Below are positions 17,177 to 25,060 of a stretch of DNA of 33,028 nt, in pieces. Source of the stretch: Lentisphaeria bacterium (GTDB taxonomy: Bacteria; Verrucomicrobiota; Lentisphaeria; Victivallales; Victivallaceae). The translations under genes and the position numbers were made by a program. The stretch covers positions 1 to 33,028 of the forward strand of contig JAFVZS010000046.1 of NCBI GenBank assembly GCA_017508015.1, in the 5' to 3' direction. Positions within the stretch are counted from its first letter, which is position 1. Each line of letters starts with the position of its first letter. Under the pieces are notes generated by a model. It searched no databases and had not been told where the DNA came from. It saw only the letters and a program-made list of their open reading frames with translations.

Positions 17177-17346
17177 GCCACCGGGTGCTACCCGGACGTG
17201 GTCAAGCGGCGGAACGCTTGTCGCCGCCATAAGCGGCGAAAACAAGCGATAGCACAAAGGTCGGCGCAAGTTGCGCCGACACCACCTGCCGCAAGCGAAG
17301 TCATGCGACAGCATGACATTTGAGCGTAAGGCAGCCACCGGGTGGC
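17177..17346. other. Block of stacked hairpins after aroC, possible ncRNA or dispersed repeat
   Basis: This 170 bp GC-rich block sits in the 266 bp gap between aroC and purO and is flanked by AT-rich DNA. Hairpins in order: CCGGGT-GCT-ACCCGG (17181-17195); a 6+7 bp stem at 17215-17248; GTCGGCGCAA/TTGCGCCGAC with a 1-base loop (17260-17280); GTCATGC-GACA-GCATGAC (17300-17317); GCCACC-G-GGTGGC (17334-17346). Longer pairings enclose them: GTGGT 17198-17202 with ACCAC 17281-17285, and CTGCC 17286-17290 with GGCAG 17330-17334. GCCACCGGGTG occurs at both ends (17177-17187 and 17334-17344). Read on the minus strand, the last hairpin is followed by seven T, like a terminator. No known RNA family is recognised and there is no convincing reading frame. 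Confidence 0.6.
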
Positions 17347-17423
17347 ACGGCGGCAAAAAAAATTATTAAATATTATACAGTAAAAACTGTTGGATAAAAC
17401 TCACAAAGCAAGGAGAAAGAAAA

Positions 17424-18059
17424 ATGTATATCGGCAGAATTGTTGCATTCGGTATGACCAAAAACGAAAAAGTTTGCGCTATGTACCGGGTTTCATCACG
17501 TTCATTCCCCAACCGTCAGGCGGTGGAAAACAACGGTAAAATCGCTATTGTTCCCCGTCCGGGTGCTGAAAGCGATCTGGCAAAAAATCCGTATATCAGT
17601 TACAACTGTCTGCGTATCGCCGGTGAATGGGCCATTGCCACCAACGGTTCCCAGACGGATCCGATCACTGAAAAGATCGCTATGGGTATGCCGGTGCGTG
17701 ATGCTATCGCTCTGGGTCTGCTGGCGATGGATTATGAAAAAGATTCTCTGGATACCCCGCGGGTCGTGGCGGTCGCCGGCAGAATTTCCAAACTCGGCTA
17801 TCTGGGGATCATCCGCAAAGATGGTCTTTTTGTCCGGGAATTTGCCCTTGAACCGGGCGTGGCACGCTACATTTCCACTTACGAAAAAAACATGCCCTGC
17901 GATACCAATGTCGACTGCGGATTTGATGCCGCCTGTCAGGATTGTGCCGCTCACTATGTGGTCAACGGCGGTGTATTCGCTGATTTTGAACAGCCCGTGA
18001 CCAGTGCCGCCGCCATGGATAATGGTGACGGTTTCGCATTGGCAACTGTCATTTGCTGA
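17424..18059 (+). CDS. purO: IMP cyclohydrolase, archaeal PurO type
   Basis: A 211-residue protein matching the PurO-type IMP cyclohydrolase family (Pfam IMP_cyclohyd). That enzyme closes the ring of FAICAR to give IMP, the last step of purine synthesis. The N-terminus YIGRIVAFGMTKNEKVCAMYRVSSRSFPNR is the family signature, and NGSQTDPITEKI and YEKDSLDTPRVVAV are also typical. The family is best known from archaea and occurs in some bacteria, where PurH usually does this job. The C-terminal region has a run of cysteines (CDTNVDCGFDAACQDC) that could bind metal or form disulfides; this is not a feature I associate with the family. AAGGAG upstream supports ATG 17424. It is followed 2 bases later by a DNA polymerase gene. 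Confidence 0.85.
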   Translation: MYIGRIVAFGMTKNEKVCAMYRVSSRSFPNRQAVENNGKIAIVPRPGAESDLAKNPYISYNCLRIAGEWAIATNGSQTDPITEKIAMGMPVRDAIALGLLAMDYEKDSLDTPRVVAVAGRISKLGYLGIIRKDGLFVREFALEPGVARYISTYEKNMPCDTNVDCGFDAACQDCAAHYVVNGGVFADFEQPVTSAAAMDNGDGFALATVIC

Positions 18060-18061
18060 CC

Positions 18062-20044
18062 ATGACCGGGATCGTTGCCGCTGAAGTTGGAGCGTGGGGA
18101 TTGCGTTTGTATTTCCATGCCGGAAATTCTTTTCGTACGGAAGATACGCCTTTCACCCCGTATGTTTTGCTTGACAATCAGGCGGCAACGCCGGAAAATT
18201 GCTCTGTGTCAAAGCTTGCCGGCAATGGCGTTTTCTGCCGGATGGCATCCTTTGATTCACTGGCAGATTACGAATCACAGCTTGCCGGTTTGAAAAAATC
18301 TCCCGGCGTGATGACGGTGTCAAGTCTTTTGCAGCAGGCGTTGAGCATAAAAAATTTGCGGCTCTTCGCCGGGATGGATTTTTCTGAATTGCGCCGCTGC
18401 TGCTTTACCGTTGTTACTGACGGGGAAGTGCTGACTGCGATCAAAGCGGCTGATTCCGATGGTAATTTCCCGGAGTTTTCCGGAGATGAAGCCGGAATAA
18501 TCCGCAGTTTCAACGGATATATCAAAACTTTTGATCCGGATGTGATTTGCGGATTCAACTGCTGCCGTGAAGATCTGCCGTATTTGATCAAGCGGGCAAA
18601 AAAGTGTAAAATCCCTCTTGATTGCGGCCGGGATGGCGGAACTTTTTCCGCCGGAAATTCCCGTTACACTGCCGGTGAAAAACAATATTCATATCAACGC
18701 CATACTCTGCAAGGCAGGCATATTGTCGATCTGCTTCATGTTGTCCAGCTTTATGATGCGGCTCACCGGGATATCGAGGAGTATACCGTCGGGCATCTCA
18801 AAGAATACTTCAAAATCTCACCTGATGATCCGGTGCAGATACTTTATGAGTTATCCGGCATACTGCTGCCGGCATATTTCTACCGTACCCGGGAGTTGCC
18901 GCTGGGGTTTCAGGATTCGGTTTTGCGGGGATCAGGCAGTGCGCTGGATGCTTTGCTGACCGCTGAATATCTGCAAAGACACCTTTCTCTGCCACTGCCG
19001 GAAGCTCCGCGGAATTATGCCGGAGCATTAACCGGCATGGTGGCAAGCGGCGTGTTTCATCAGGTTCGCCATTGTGACGTCCGTTCGCTTTATCCGTCAC
19101 TGCTGCTGGCTATGCAAACGGCTCCGGCCAGAGATGAGGCGGGGGTTTTTCTGGAATTGCTGGCCAAATTGCGCACGATCCGTTTGCAGGCCAAAGACCG
19201 GGCAAAAACTTTGCCTCCCGGCCCGGAAAAAAGCCGGTATGAGGCTTTGCAAAGTTCATTTAAAATACTGATCAACTCATTTTACGGTTATCTCGGTTTT
19301 GCGCAGGGTACATTCAATGATTTTGATCTCGCTGAAAAGATTACTGCCGCCGGCAGAGAACTGCTTGAAAAACTCTCTCTAACCCTGCATGAACATCATG
19401 CCGCAGTAATTGAAATGGATACTGACGGCATTTACTTTCAGATTCCGGAAAATTCCGATGCCGGAGAGCTGGATGCCGCATTGAATGCGGTTATGCCGCC
19501 GGGTATCGAATTGGAGTTTGATGCGCAATATCCGGCGATGTACTCATTCAAAGCTAAAAATTATGCTCTGCTTCACAGTGACAACTCCATCTCTCTTACC
19601 GGAGCGGCTCTCAAATCCCGGGCTTTGGAACCGTTTCAGCGTAAATTTATCATGCAGATCGTATCAGCCAAACTTCACGGGACTTTGCAAGCTGCGCTGG
19701 ATTCCTATGAATACTGGCGCAAATGCATCAGCGAAAAGACGATTCCGCTGGAATATCTGGCCAAGAGCGAAGTTTTGAGCGATTCTCCGGAAAATTACAA
19801 ACGCAAACTTGCTTCCGGCAGCGGACGCCGTTCCGCTCCGTATGAATTGGCTCTGGCCTCCGGCCGGGGATTCCGGGCCGGTGACAAGGTAAAATTCTAC
19901 GTTACCGGAAACAAGGCCAAAGTTCCGGTCGTCGGCAACAGCCGGCTGTTGTCTGATGCTCCGGCGGATCTCCGTGATGAAAACACCGCTTATTATCTGG
20001 CAAAATTGGATGCGCTGGCGGAAAACTTCGGCATCATCCGGTGA
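18062..20044 (+). CDS. Family B DNA polymerase, compact, with degenerate proofreading motif
   Basis: A 660-residue family B polymerase (E. coli Pol II is 783). Polymerase motifs are intact: motif A CDVRSLYPS (338-346, Asp339), motif B KILINSFYG (401-409), motif C EMDTDGIYF (451-459, Asp453 and Asp455) and KAKNY (497-501). The exonuclease domain (about 95-300) is present in outline: DPDVICGFNCCREDLPYL (158-175) is ExoII with Asn166 and Asp171, and LDALLT (295-300) keeps the ExoIII Asp296 but not its Tyr. At ExoI, where Asp-x-Glu is expected, the chain reads FTVVT (115-119). Proofreading may therefore be lost. ATG 18062 is used; a TTG at 18053 overlaps the purO stop. Its role is unknown, perhaps repair or lesion bypass as for Pol II. 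It is probably co-transcribed with purO. Confidence 0.88.
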   Translation: MTGIVAAEVGAWGLRLYFHAGNSFRTEDTPFTPYVLLDNQAATPENCSVSKLAGNGVFCRMASFDSLADYESQLAGLKKSPGVMTVSSLLQQALSIKNLRLFAGMDFSELRRCCFTVVTDGEVLTAIKAADSDGNFPEFSGDEAGIIRSFNGYIKTFDPDVICGFNCCREDLPYLIKRAKKCKIPLDCGRDGGTFSAGNSRYTAGEKQYSYQRHTLQGRHIVDLLHVVQLYDAAHRDIEEYTVGHLKEYFKISPDDPVQILYELSGILLPAYFYRTRELPLGFQDSVLRGSGSALDALLTAEYLQRHLSLPLPEAPRNYAGALTGMVASGVFHQVRHCDVRSLYPSLLLAMQTAPARDEAGVFLELLAKLRTIRLQAKDRAKTLPPGPEKSRYEALQSSFKILINSFYGYLGFAQGTFNDFDLAEKITAAGRELLEKLSLTLHEHHAAVIEMDTDGIYFQIPENSDAGELDAALNAVMPPGIELEFDAQYPAMYSFKAKNYALLHSDNSISLTGAALKSRALEPFQRKFIMQIVSAKLHGTLQAALDSYEYWRKCISEKTIPLEYLAKSEVLSDSPENYKRKLASGSGRRSAPYELALASGRGFRAGDKVKFYVTGNKAKVPVVGNSRLLSDAPADLRDENTAYYLAKLDALAENFGIIR

Positions 20045-20073
20045 AAACTGCCGCTGAAAAACGGATTTCAAGG

Positions 20074-20102
20074 TTGTAAAAACACCTTTGCAAGGGTATA
20101 TT
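20074..20102 (+). promoter_or_regulatory. Promoter of the greA operon
   Basis: TTGTAA (20074-20079), 17 bases, TATATT (20097-20102), located after the polymerase stop at 20044. The expected start near 20109 leaves a leader of about 37 bases with GGAG before the ATG at 20146. Confidence 0.72.
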
Positions 20103-20145
20103 ATGTGTTTGCATGTAAGTTGTTAACTTTACGGAGATATATTGT

Positions 20146-22263
20146 ATGGCAAAAGATATGGAAGAATTGATCCTTGCGGTCATAGATGTTCCCCGGCCGG
20201 AAAATCTGGCAGAGTTGAAAAAGGCGGTGGAAGCCAACGCCGGAGAAGGCAGTGCTGAACAGCTGGAAATGTTGTGGGAGGAGTGGGAAAACCGTAAACT
20301 TTCCGCACCGGAAGCAAAATATATTCTGGAAATCGCCAAAACCGGCATCCCCGGCAAACCGTTTTTCCGCAAGGCTTTGATCAATGCGGTAAAGGTGCTG
20401 CTGCCGCCGTATATCGCTCAGGCTCCGGTGGTGAAAGCCGCCGGGGTGCGCGATGAAAATAAAACTCCGGCGGAGATTGCCGCCAGAGTGGAGCGTCTGC
20501 TGGCATTGCGGAGCGGATCGGTGGTGTTTCTGGCCGGTTCCCGCCGCTGGGGAGTTGCCGGTACGATCGATGCGATGAATGCCTCTTTGCCGATGATGCC
20601 CTTTGCCCAGGTCGGCAGTAACGCCGCCGTGCCGCTGGAAGTGGTGCTTAAAGATGCGGCGATTTTGGCATCCGGCCCGGATGTTTCCCGTCTGGCAGTT
20701 GCCGCTGCCGTGCCGGTTTCTGCGGCACTTTTCCGGCTTACCGTGGAAAAACGCCGTCAGACGGAGATCCCGGAAGAAACTTTGAAGCTGATGGCCCGTT
20801 GCGGTTGCGGCCGCAAACTGGATGACAGTGCTTTTGAGCGTTACTGGAGTATCGGTACTGCGCAGAGCAAACCGGCCGTTTCCGGTGCTGCTCCGGCAGC
20901 CGGAGGCCGCCGCGCCTGCGACGGCAGAAGTATCAAAGAGATCCAGCTGCTGCTGATCAAAGAGCAGGAAGCCGGGGCAAAAGAATTTGCCACTGATGAA
21001 GTCACTGCGCTTTGCGGATTTTTTGAAAAGCTCCCGGTAGCCACGGCCCAGCGTGAAAGCAAACTGGTCGCCGAAGTGCTGGCCATGGTCTTTGACCGCA
21101 CTCCGGAAGGAAGTTTCCAGGCGATCGTTGATTCTCTGGCCGGAAAAACGCCGTTTTTCCCGAAAGAACCGGCGGCAGCCGACCTCAATACATTTGCCGT
21201 ATGGGGCGAATTGGCCAGTAAACTTCTGGAAAAACTCTGTGCCGGAGCTGCCAAAGTGTTCCCGGAAGAGTATCTGGCCGCCTGTGCCCTCAAACTGCCG
21301 CTTAAAGCTCTCAACTGTATCGGGCCGCACATTTCCAATGAGTTGATCTGTTCCATGCTCACCTCTCACCGGGGATGCGGGGCGGATCTGCTCTTGTGGA
21401 TCTGGAAGAACCGTAAAAAACGGCATGATGCCAAATTGCTGGCTCTGGTCAATCTGGATAATGTTTCCCGTATTCTTTCTGCGGAAGAACCGCCGAAAGT
21501 TTATCTGCCAGCCCGCCGTGAATTGCACAGTATGCTGTTGGATGACTGGGCATTTCAGTCGCATCTGATCGCCATGCTTGATGATGATCCGGTGATGTTC
21601 GGTTCGATTTTGCAAGGTGCACTTTTCCTCAATGCCGGTGAACGCCAGAGTCTGATGGTCAAGCTTGCCCGTCAGAGCAAAGAGATTCAGGAGTATCTGG
21701 AAAGCGGTGCCGGTAAAAAGATCCTCGACGCCGGTAAAACCCGGGATGATTCCACTGATGCTCCGGTCTTTGAAGCTGTTTATACCAGTGTCAAATCCCA
21801 TCAGGCTTTGATCAAAGAACTGGATGACATCATCAATATCCATGTGCCGGAAAACCGCGAAGCTCTCAAAACTGCCCGTGCTCACGGCGACTTCCGGGAA
21901 AATTCAGAATTTGATGCGGCTAAAGAGCGGCGCAACTATCTTTCCCGCCGCCGCGGCGAATTGGAAAGAGAGTTGGCCAATATCCAGCCGCTGCTCATGA
22001 AACAGGTGGAGATCAGCGATACCGCAGTTATCGGTTCGGTGGTCACGGTTGAGCTTGACGGCAAGCCGCAGGAAAATTACTGTCTGCTCGGCGCATGGGA
22101 TGGTGATCCGGAACGGCGTTTCCTTTCCTATCGCACCCGTCTGGGCAAAGCTTTGCTCAATTGCAAAGTCGGTGATACTTTCCCCGGTCCGGATGGCAAG
22201 CCGGGAAAACTGATCGCAGTAAGCAAACTGCCGGATGAACTCATTGCGGAACTGGATGCGTGA
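20146..22263 (+). CDS. greA: Transcript cleavage factor GreA with a 550-residue N-terminal extension
   Basis: The C-terminal ~155 residues are a full Gre factor. A coiled coil (about 549-620) has the acidic tip HGDFRENSEF with Asp582 and Glu585, the pair that GreA inserts into the RNA polymerase secondary channel to rescue backtracked complexes. An FKBP-like domain follows (about 622-698: DTAVIGSVVTVEL, GKALLNCKVGDTF). Ordinary GreA has about 158 residues; here 548 extra helical residues precede it, rich in Ala, Leu and Glu, with PEEYLAACALKLPLKALNCIGP and similar repeats that suggest an alpha-solenoid. Chlamydial GreA has the same ~715-residue layout, which supports a PVC host. It starts an operon and its stop overlaps the next gene's GTG start (GTGA). 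Confidence 0.9.
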   Translation: MAKDMEELILAVIDVPRPENLAELKKAVEANAGEGSAEQLEMLWEEWENRKLSAPEAKYILEIAKTGIPGKPFFRKALINAVKVLLPPYIAQAPVVKAAGVRDENKTPAEIAARVERLLALRSGSVVFLAGSRRWGVAGTIDAMNASLPMMPFAQVGSNAAVPLEVVLKDAAILASGPDVSRLAVAAAVPVSAALFRLTVEKRRQTEIPEETLKLMARCGCGRKLDDSAFERYWSIGTAQSKPAVSGAAPAAGGRRACDGRSIKEIQLLLIKEQEAGAKEFATDEVTALCGFFEKLPVATAQRESKLVAEVLAMVFDRTPEGSFQAIVDSLAGKTPFFPKEPAAADLNTFAVWGELASKLLEKLCAGAAKVFPEEYLAACALKLPLKALNCIGPHISNELICSMLTSHRGCGADLLLWIWKNRKKRHDAKLLALVNLDNVSRILSAEEPPKVYLPARRELHSMLLDDWAFQSHLIAMLDDDPVMFGSILQGALFLNAGERQSLMVKLARQSKEIQEYLESGAGKKILDAGKTRDDSTDAPVFEAVYTSVKSHQALIKELDDIINIHVPENREALKTARAHGDFRENSEFDAAKERRNYLSRRRGELERELANIQPLLMKQVEISDTAVIGSVVTVELDGKPQENYCLLGAWDGDPERRFLSYRTRLGKALLNCKVGDTFPGPDGKPGKLIAVSKLPDELIAELDA

Positions 22264-23120
22264 AAGAGTTTGAGAACCGTTATTACCCATTGAAACGGGC
22301 TTTTGTTTCACGCAGTGAAAAATTTCACCGTGTGAAGCCGCCTTTCGGGCAGAAGTTCCGTTTCAGGGACAGTGAGATAACGGTTTGGCATTTGACTTTG
22401 CCGGGAACCGCCCGAACATCCGGGAAAAGAATTCTTTTTTCCTCGGATTGGCACTGGCATGATTCGGCACGCAACCGGAAACTTCTGGAAGAATATTCCC
22501 GGCTGGCAGGAGAATTTCCGGCCGATATCCAGATTTTGGGCGGCGACCAGTGTGATGATGCTGATACGTTGGATAAATTACCGGAATTTCTTAAAAAAAT
22601 CGCTTCTCTTGCCCCGGAAACTTTCGCCGTCAACGGCAATTGGGAAGCCGGTAAACGGTGGCTCAATCCGGAATATTTCGCCGGTTTATATGCATCATGC
22701 GGTATAACTCTGCTGGAAAATCGCAGTGTGATATCCGGCGGTTTCCGTCTGACCGGTCTGCCGGATATCAGTTCCATAAACTTCCGCTATCTGCCGGAGA
22801 TGGAAAAGGTTCCGGAATTGACCGATATTTTACTTACCCACAATCCTGATGGTGCAGTTGCCGCTGACCGGAAAGGATTTCTGCGTAATTTTTCACTGAT
22901 ATTGTGCGGTCATACCCACGGCGGCCAGTGCCGTTTGCCGCTTTTGGGCGCGCTTTATATTCCCAGTTTTTATCACCGTAAATTTGACCGGGGAATCTTC
23001 TGCCGCCGGGGATTGAATCTGTCAATGCTCGTATCTTCCGGCATGGGGGAGCACCGGCATACGAGACGCTTCAATTGTCCCCCGGAAGCGGTGATCGTGG
23101 AGTTCAAAAAAGATGAATAA
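22260..23120 (+). CDS. Calcineurin-like metallophosphoesterase
   Basis: A 286-residue protein with a binuclear metallophosphoesterase core: SDWHWHD (Asp63, His65), GGDQCDD (Asp96), NGNWE (Asn127), LLTHNPDG and CGHTHGGQCRLP. It resembles the YkuE/LpxG-like group that includes lipid A precursor hydrolases. The usual GNH[DE] motif reads GNW here, a variant seen in some family members, so the position that normally carries the catalytic His is Trp128. No signal peptide or strong membrane helix is evident. The GTG start at 22260 overlaps the greA stop by 4 bases and the frame overlaps the next gene by 8 bases, implying translational coupling. Substrate unknown. Confidence 0.82.
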   Translation: MKEFENRYYPLKRAFVSRSEKFHRVKPPFGQKFRFRDSEITVWHLTLPGTARTSGKRILFSSDWHWHDSARNRKLLEEYSRLAGEFPADIQILGGDQCDDADTLDKLPEFLKKIASLAPETFAVNGNWEAGKRWLNPEYFAGLYASCGITLLENRSVISGGFRLTGLPDISSINFRYLPEMEKVPELTDILLTHNPDGAVAADRKGFLRNFSLILCGHTHGGQCRLPLLGALYIPSFYHRKFDRGIFCRRGLNLSMLVSSGMGEHRHTRRFNCPPEAVIVEFKKDE

Positions 23121-24099
23121 GCGCATTACTGCGGTTACTGCAATAGCGGTTGTGATAACTGTTATCACCTTTTTGTTTTCGCTCAAGTGCGGGGTGTGGG
23201 AAACCTCCTGGCATGATGTGCAAATGATCTTTACTGATCCGGAAAATTTTCCGGCTTTCATCCTCCGGCAGTTGCGTCTGCCGCGCACTTTACTGGCGAT
23301 GCTTTCCGGGGCGGCATTGGCTGTGTCCGGTACGATTTTGCAAAAGGTTTTACGCAACGATCTGGCTTCACCGGATATTCTCGGAGTTTCCGGCGGTGCC
23401 GGGTGTGCCGGATTGGCATTGCTCATCTTTTTTCCCGGCTTTTCCCATTACTTGAATGCTGCGACCTTTGCCGGAGCGATATTTGCGGCATTTTTGATTG
23501 CACTTGCCGCATGGAAGCGCACCCTTTCACCGGTGCGGCTGATTCTGGCCGGAGTGGCTCTCGGGGCACTTTTCAGTACGGTATCCGGAGCGATGATATC
23601 GCTTAATCCGGAAAAGATTTCCGGCGTGATGGAATTTGCTCTGGGAGGATTTTCCCGCTGTACCATGAGCCATCTGAGTACATCATTGCCATTTTTTTCC
23701 GCCGCTTTGCTTCTGGCTCCGCTGCTGGCCGCCAGAATGGATGTGCTTGCACTGGGCAAGGAGGAAGCCACTGCTCTCGGCTTGCCGGTGGAACGCAACC
23801 GGATCATGGCCCTGGCTCTGGCCGCATTGGCGGCGGCAACGGCGGTTTCGGTGGCGGGGTTGCTGGGTTTTGCCGGATTGATTGCTCCGCACATTGCCGG
23901 AAAACTGCTGAATACCCGTCGTGCCATGCCGTTATTGATCTTATCTGCGCTTACCGGTGCGGAAATAACGTTGGCCGCTGATCTGGCCGGGCGTATGCTT
24001 TTTATGCCGCGTGAGCTGCCGTGCGGTCTTTTCCTTTCGGCTTTCGGAGCACTGTTTTTCCTGTTTCTGCTTCTGAAAGAAAAGGAGGGGGAGTTATGA
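23113..24099 (+). CDS. FecCD/BtuC-type ABC transporter permease
   Basis: A 328-residue membrane protein with about nine to ten hydrophobic helices. It carries the FecCD signatures LRLPRTLLAMLSGAALAVSGTILQKVLRNDLASPDILGVSGGAG (residues about 55-98; described here by its ends) and GFAGLIAPHIAGKLL near residue 255. This family moves iron-siderophore, heme or cobalamin across the inner membrane. It overlaps the phosphoesterase by 8 bases and the ATPase by 4. No periplasmic binding protein gene is next to it, so the substrate cannot be inferred from context and no cobalamin or iron regulatory element was seen at the operon start. Confidence 0.92.
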   Translation: MNKRITAVTAIAVVITVITFLFSLKCGVWETSWHDVQMIFTDPENFPAFILRQLRLPRTLLAMLSGAALAVSGTILQKVLRNDLASPDILGVSGGAGCAGLALLIFFPGFSHYLNAATFAGAIFAAFLIALAAWKRTLSPVRLILAGVALGALFSTVSGAMISLNPEKISGVMEFALGGFSRCTMSHLSTSLPFFSAALLLAPLLAARMDVLALGKEEATALGLPVERNRIMALALAALAAATAVSVAGLLGFAGLIAPHIAGKLLNTRRAMPLLILSALTGAEITLAADLAGRMLFMPRELPCGLFLSAFGALFFLFLLLKEKEGEL

Positions 24100-24854
24100 G
24101 TGTCACAATTCGCAACCTGTCATTTTTCCGGGGGAATACGCCGGTATTGCAAGAAATCAATGCGGATTTTGCGGATAATTCGGTGACGGCGATAATCGGT
24201 GGAAACGGCAGCGGCAAATCGACACTGCTCAAGGTTATGGCCGGGATATTGAAGTATTCTGCCGGTTCACTTCTGCTGGATAGCCGGGAAGTTGCTTCCT
24301 TTCCGGTCAAAGTGTTGGCCCGCAAGCGGGCAATTTTGCTTCAAAATCCTGCCGCCCCGCCGGAATTGAGTGTGAATGAATTGTTGAAACTTGCCAGATT
24401 TGCTTTTGATACCGGAAAAAAATATGATCAGGATGTGATCGATAAAGCGTTGGCTGATACCGGTTGTACAGCTCTGGCCGGCAGACGGATCGGAACACTT
24501 TCCGGAGGAGAATTCCGCAAAGTTTTCCTCGCCATGGCTCTGGCCCAGGAACCGGAATTGCTGCTGCTGGACGTAGTTGAAGCCGGATTGGATGCCGACT
24601 TCTGTCGCAAATTACCGGCCCTGCTGCGCAAATTGATCGTTGAACGCCATCTGACGGTGGTCATGGTCATGCACGATCTTGATCTGGCATTGCATTGTGC
24701 CACGGATATTCTGGGGATCGCTGACGGAAAGATCCGGCTGGCGGTGAAAAATTCTGCGGATGCGGCTGATCAGCTCAAAGCTTTTACTTCCGGAGCAATG
24801 CACATATCAACCGGGCCGGATGGTCATCTCAATGCCCGGTTGAATTATTTTTGA
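24096..24854 (+). CDS. ABC transporter ATPase, FecE-like, with altered Walker B
   Basis: A 252-residue ATPase partner of the FecCD-type permease. It shows Walker A GGNGSGKST (35-43), Q-loop LLQNPA (81-86), signature LSGGEF (135-140) and H-loop MHDLD (His193). Walker B reads ELLLLDVVEAGLD (154-166): the catalytic Glu that normally follows Asp159 is Val160, and the usual Asp-Glu-Pro is lost. ATG 24096 overlaps the permease stop (ATGA) and follows AGGAGGGGGAG; an upstream in-frame start at 24021 lies inside the permease and is rejected. It ends the + strand operon; no terminator is obvious after it. Confidence 0.9.
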   Translation: MSVTIRNLSFFRGNTPVLQEINADFADNSVTAIIGGNGSGKSTLLKVMAGILKYSAGSLLLDSREVASFPVKVLARKRAILLQNPAAPPELSVNELLKLARFAFDTGKKYDQDVIDKALADTGCTALAGRRIGTLSGGEFRKVFLAMALAQEPELLLLDVVEAGLDADFCRKLPALLRKLIVERHLTVVMVMHDLDLALHCATDILGIADGKIRLAVKNSADAADQLKAFTSGAMHISTGPDGHLNARLNYF

Positions 24855-24912
24855 AATTATCTCTGAAAACGTTTGAATTTGTTATTGTCTTGATTTTTGT
24901 GAAAAATATAAC

Positions 24913-25054
24913 CTGCGGTGGCACCTTGCGGGTAATCTCGCGCCTTGCTCCTGCGCCGCAACAGTCGAGTACACAGTACACTCCTGTTGCGTACTCATCG
25001 CAAAACCCGACCTTCCTCCGCAATCCATCCACCGGTTGGAGCTGCCCCATGCAG
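24913..25054 (-). ncRNA. Structured intergenic element, candidate small RNA or dispersed repeat
   Basis: A 142 bp GC-rich segment in the 308 bp gap between two convergent genes (24855-25162). It is bounded by CTGC (24913-24916) and GCAG (25051-25054). Its strongest stem is 24958-24990: seven base pairs GCAACAG/CTGTTGC enclose a second 7-position stem with a 2-base bulge and a 3-base loop. On the minus strand two positions of that stem are G.U pairs, whereas on the plus strand they are A.C mismatches, so the fold favours a minus-strand transcript. No match to tRNA, SRP RNA, RNase P RNA or tmRNA could be made by eye, and no T-run terminator follows. The nearby frame at 24851-25315 has no ribosome site and is not credible. 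Confidence 0.4.
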
Positions 25055-25060
25055 ATCTGG

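Noticed and set aside
20045..20145. Cobalamin or iron regulatory element before the transporter operon
   Set aside because: No cobalamin-riboswitch core or Fur-like palindrome was seen upstream of greA or the permease.
20101..21885. 594-codon open frame on the minus strand
   Set aside because: It is fully antisense to the greA extension, has no family motif and no ribosome site; long antisense frames are expected from the codon bias of this genome.
24913..25054. Possible SRP RNA or RNase P RNA on the minus strand
   Set aside because: A GAGGAAGGTCGGG stretch recalls the RNase P P4 region, but the other conserved blocks are absent and the element is too short; the SRP GGAA loop motif is also missing.
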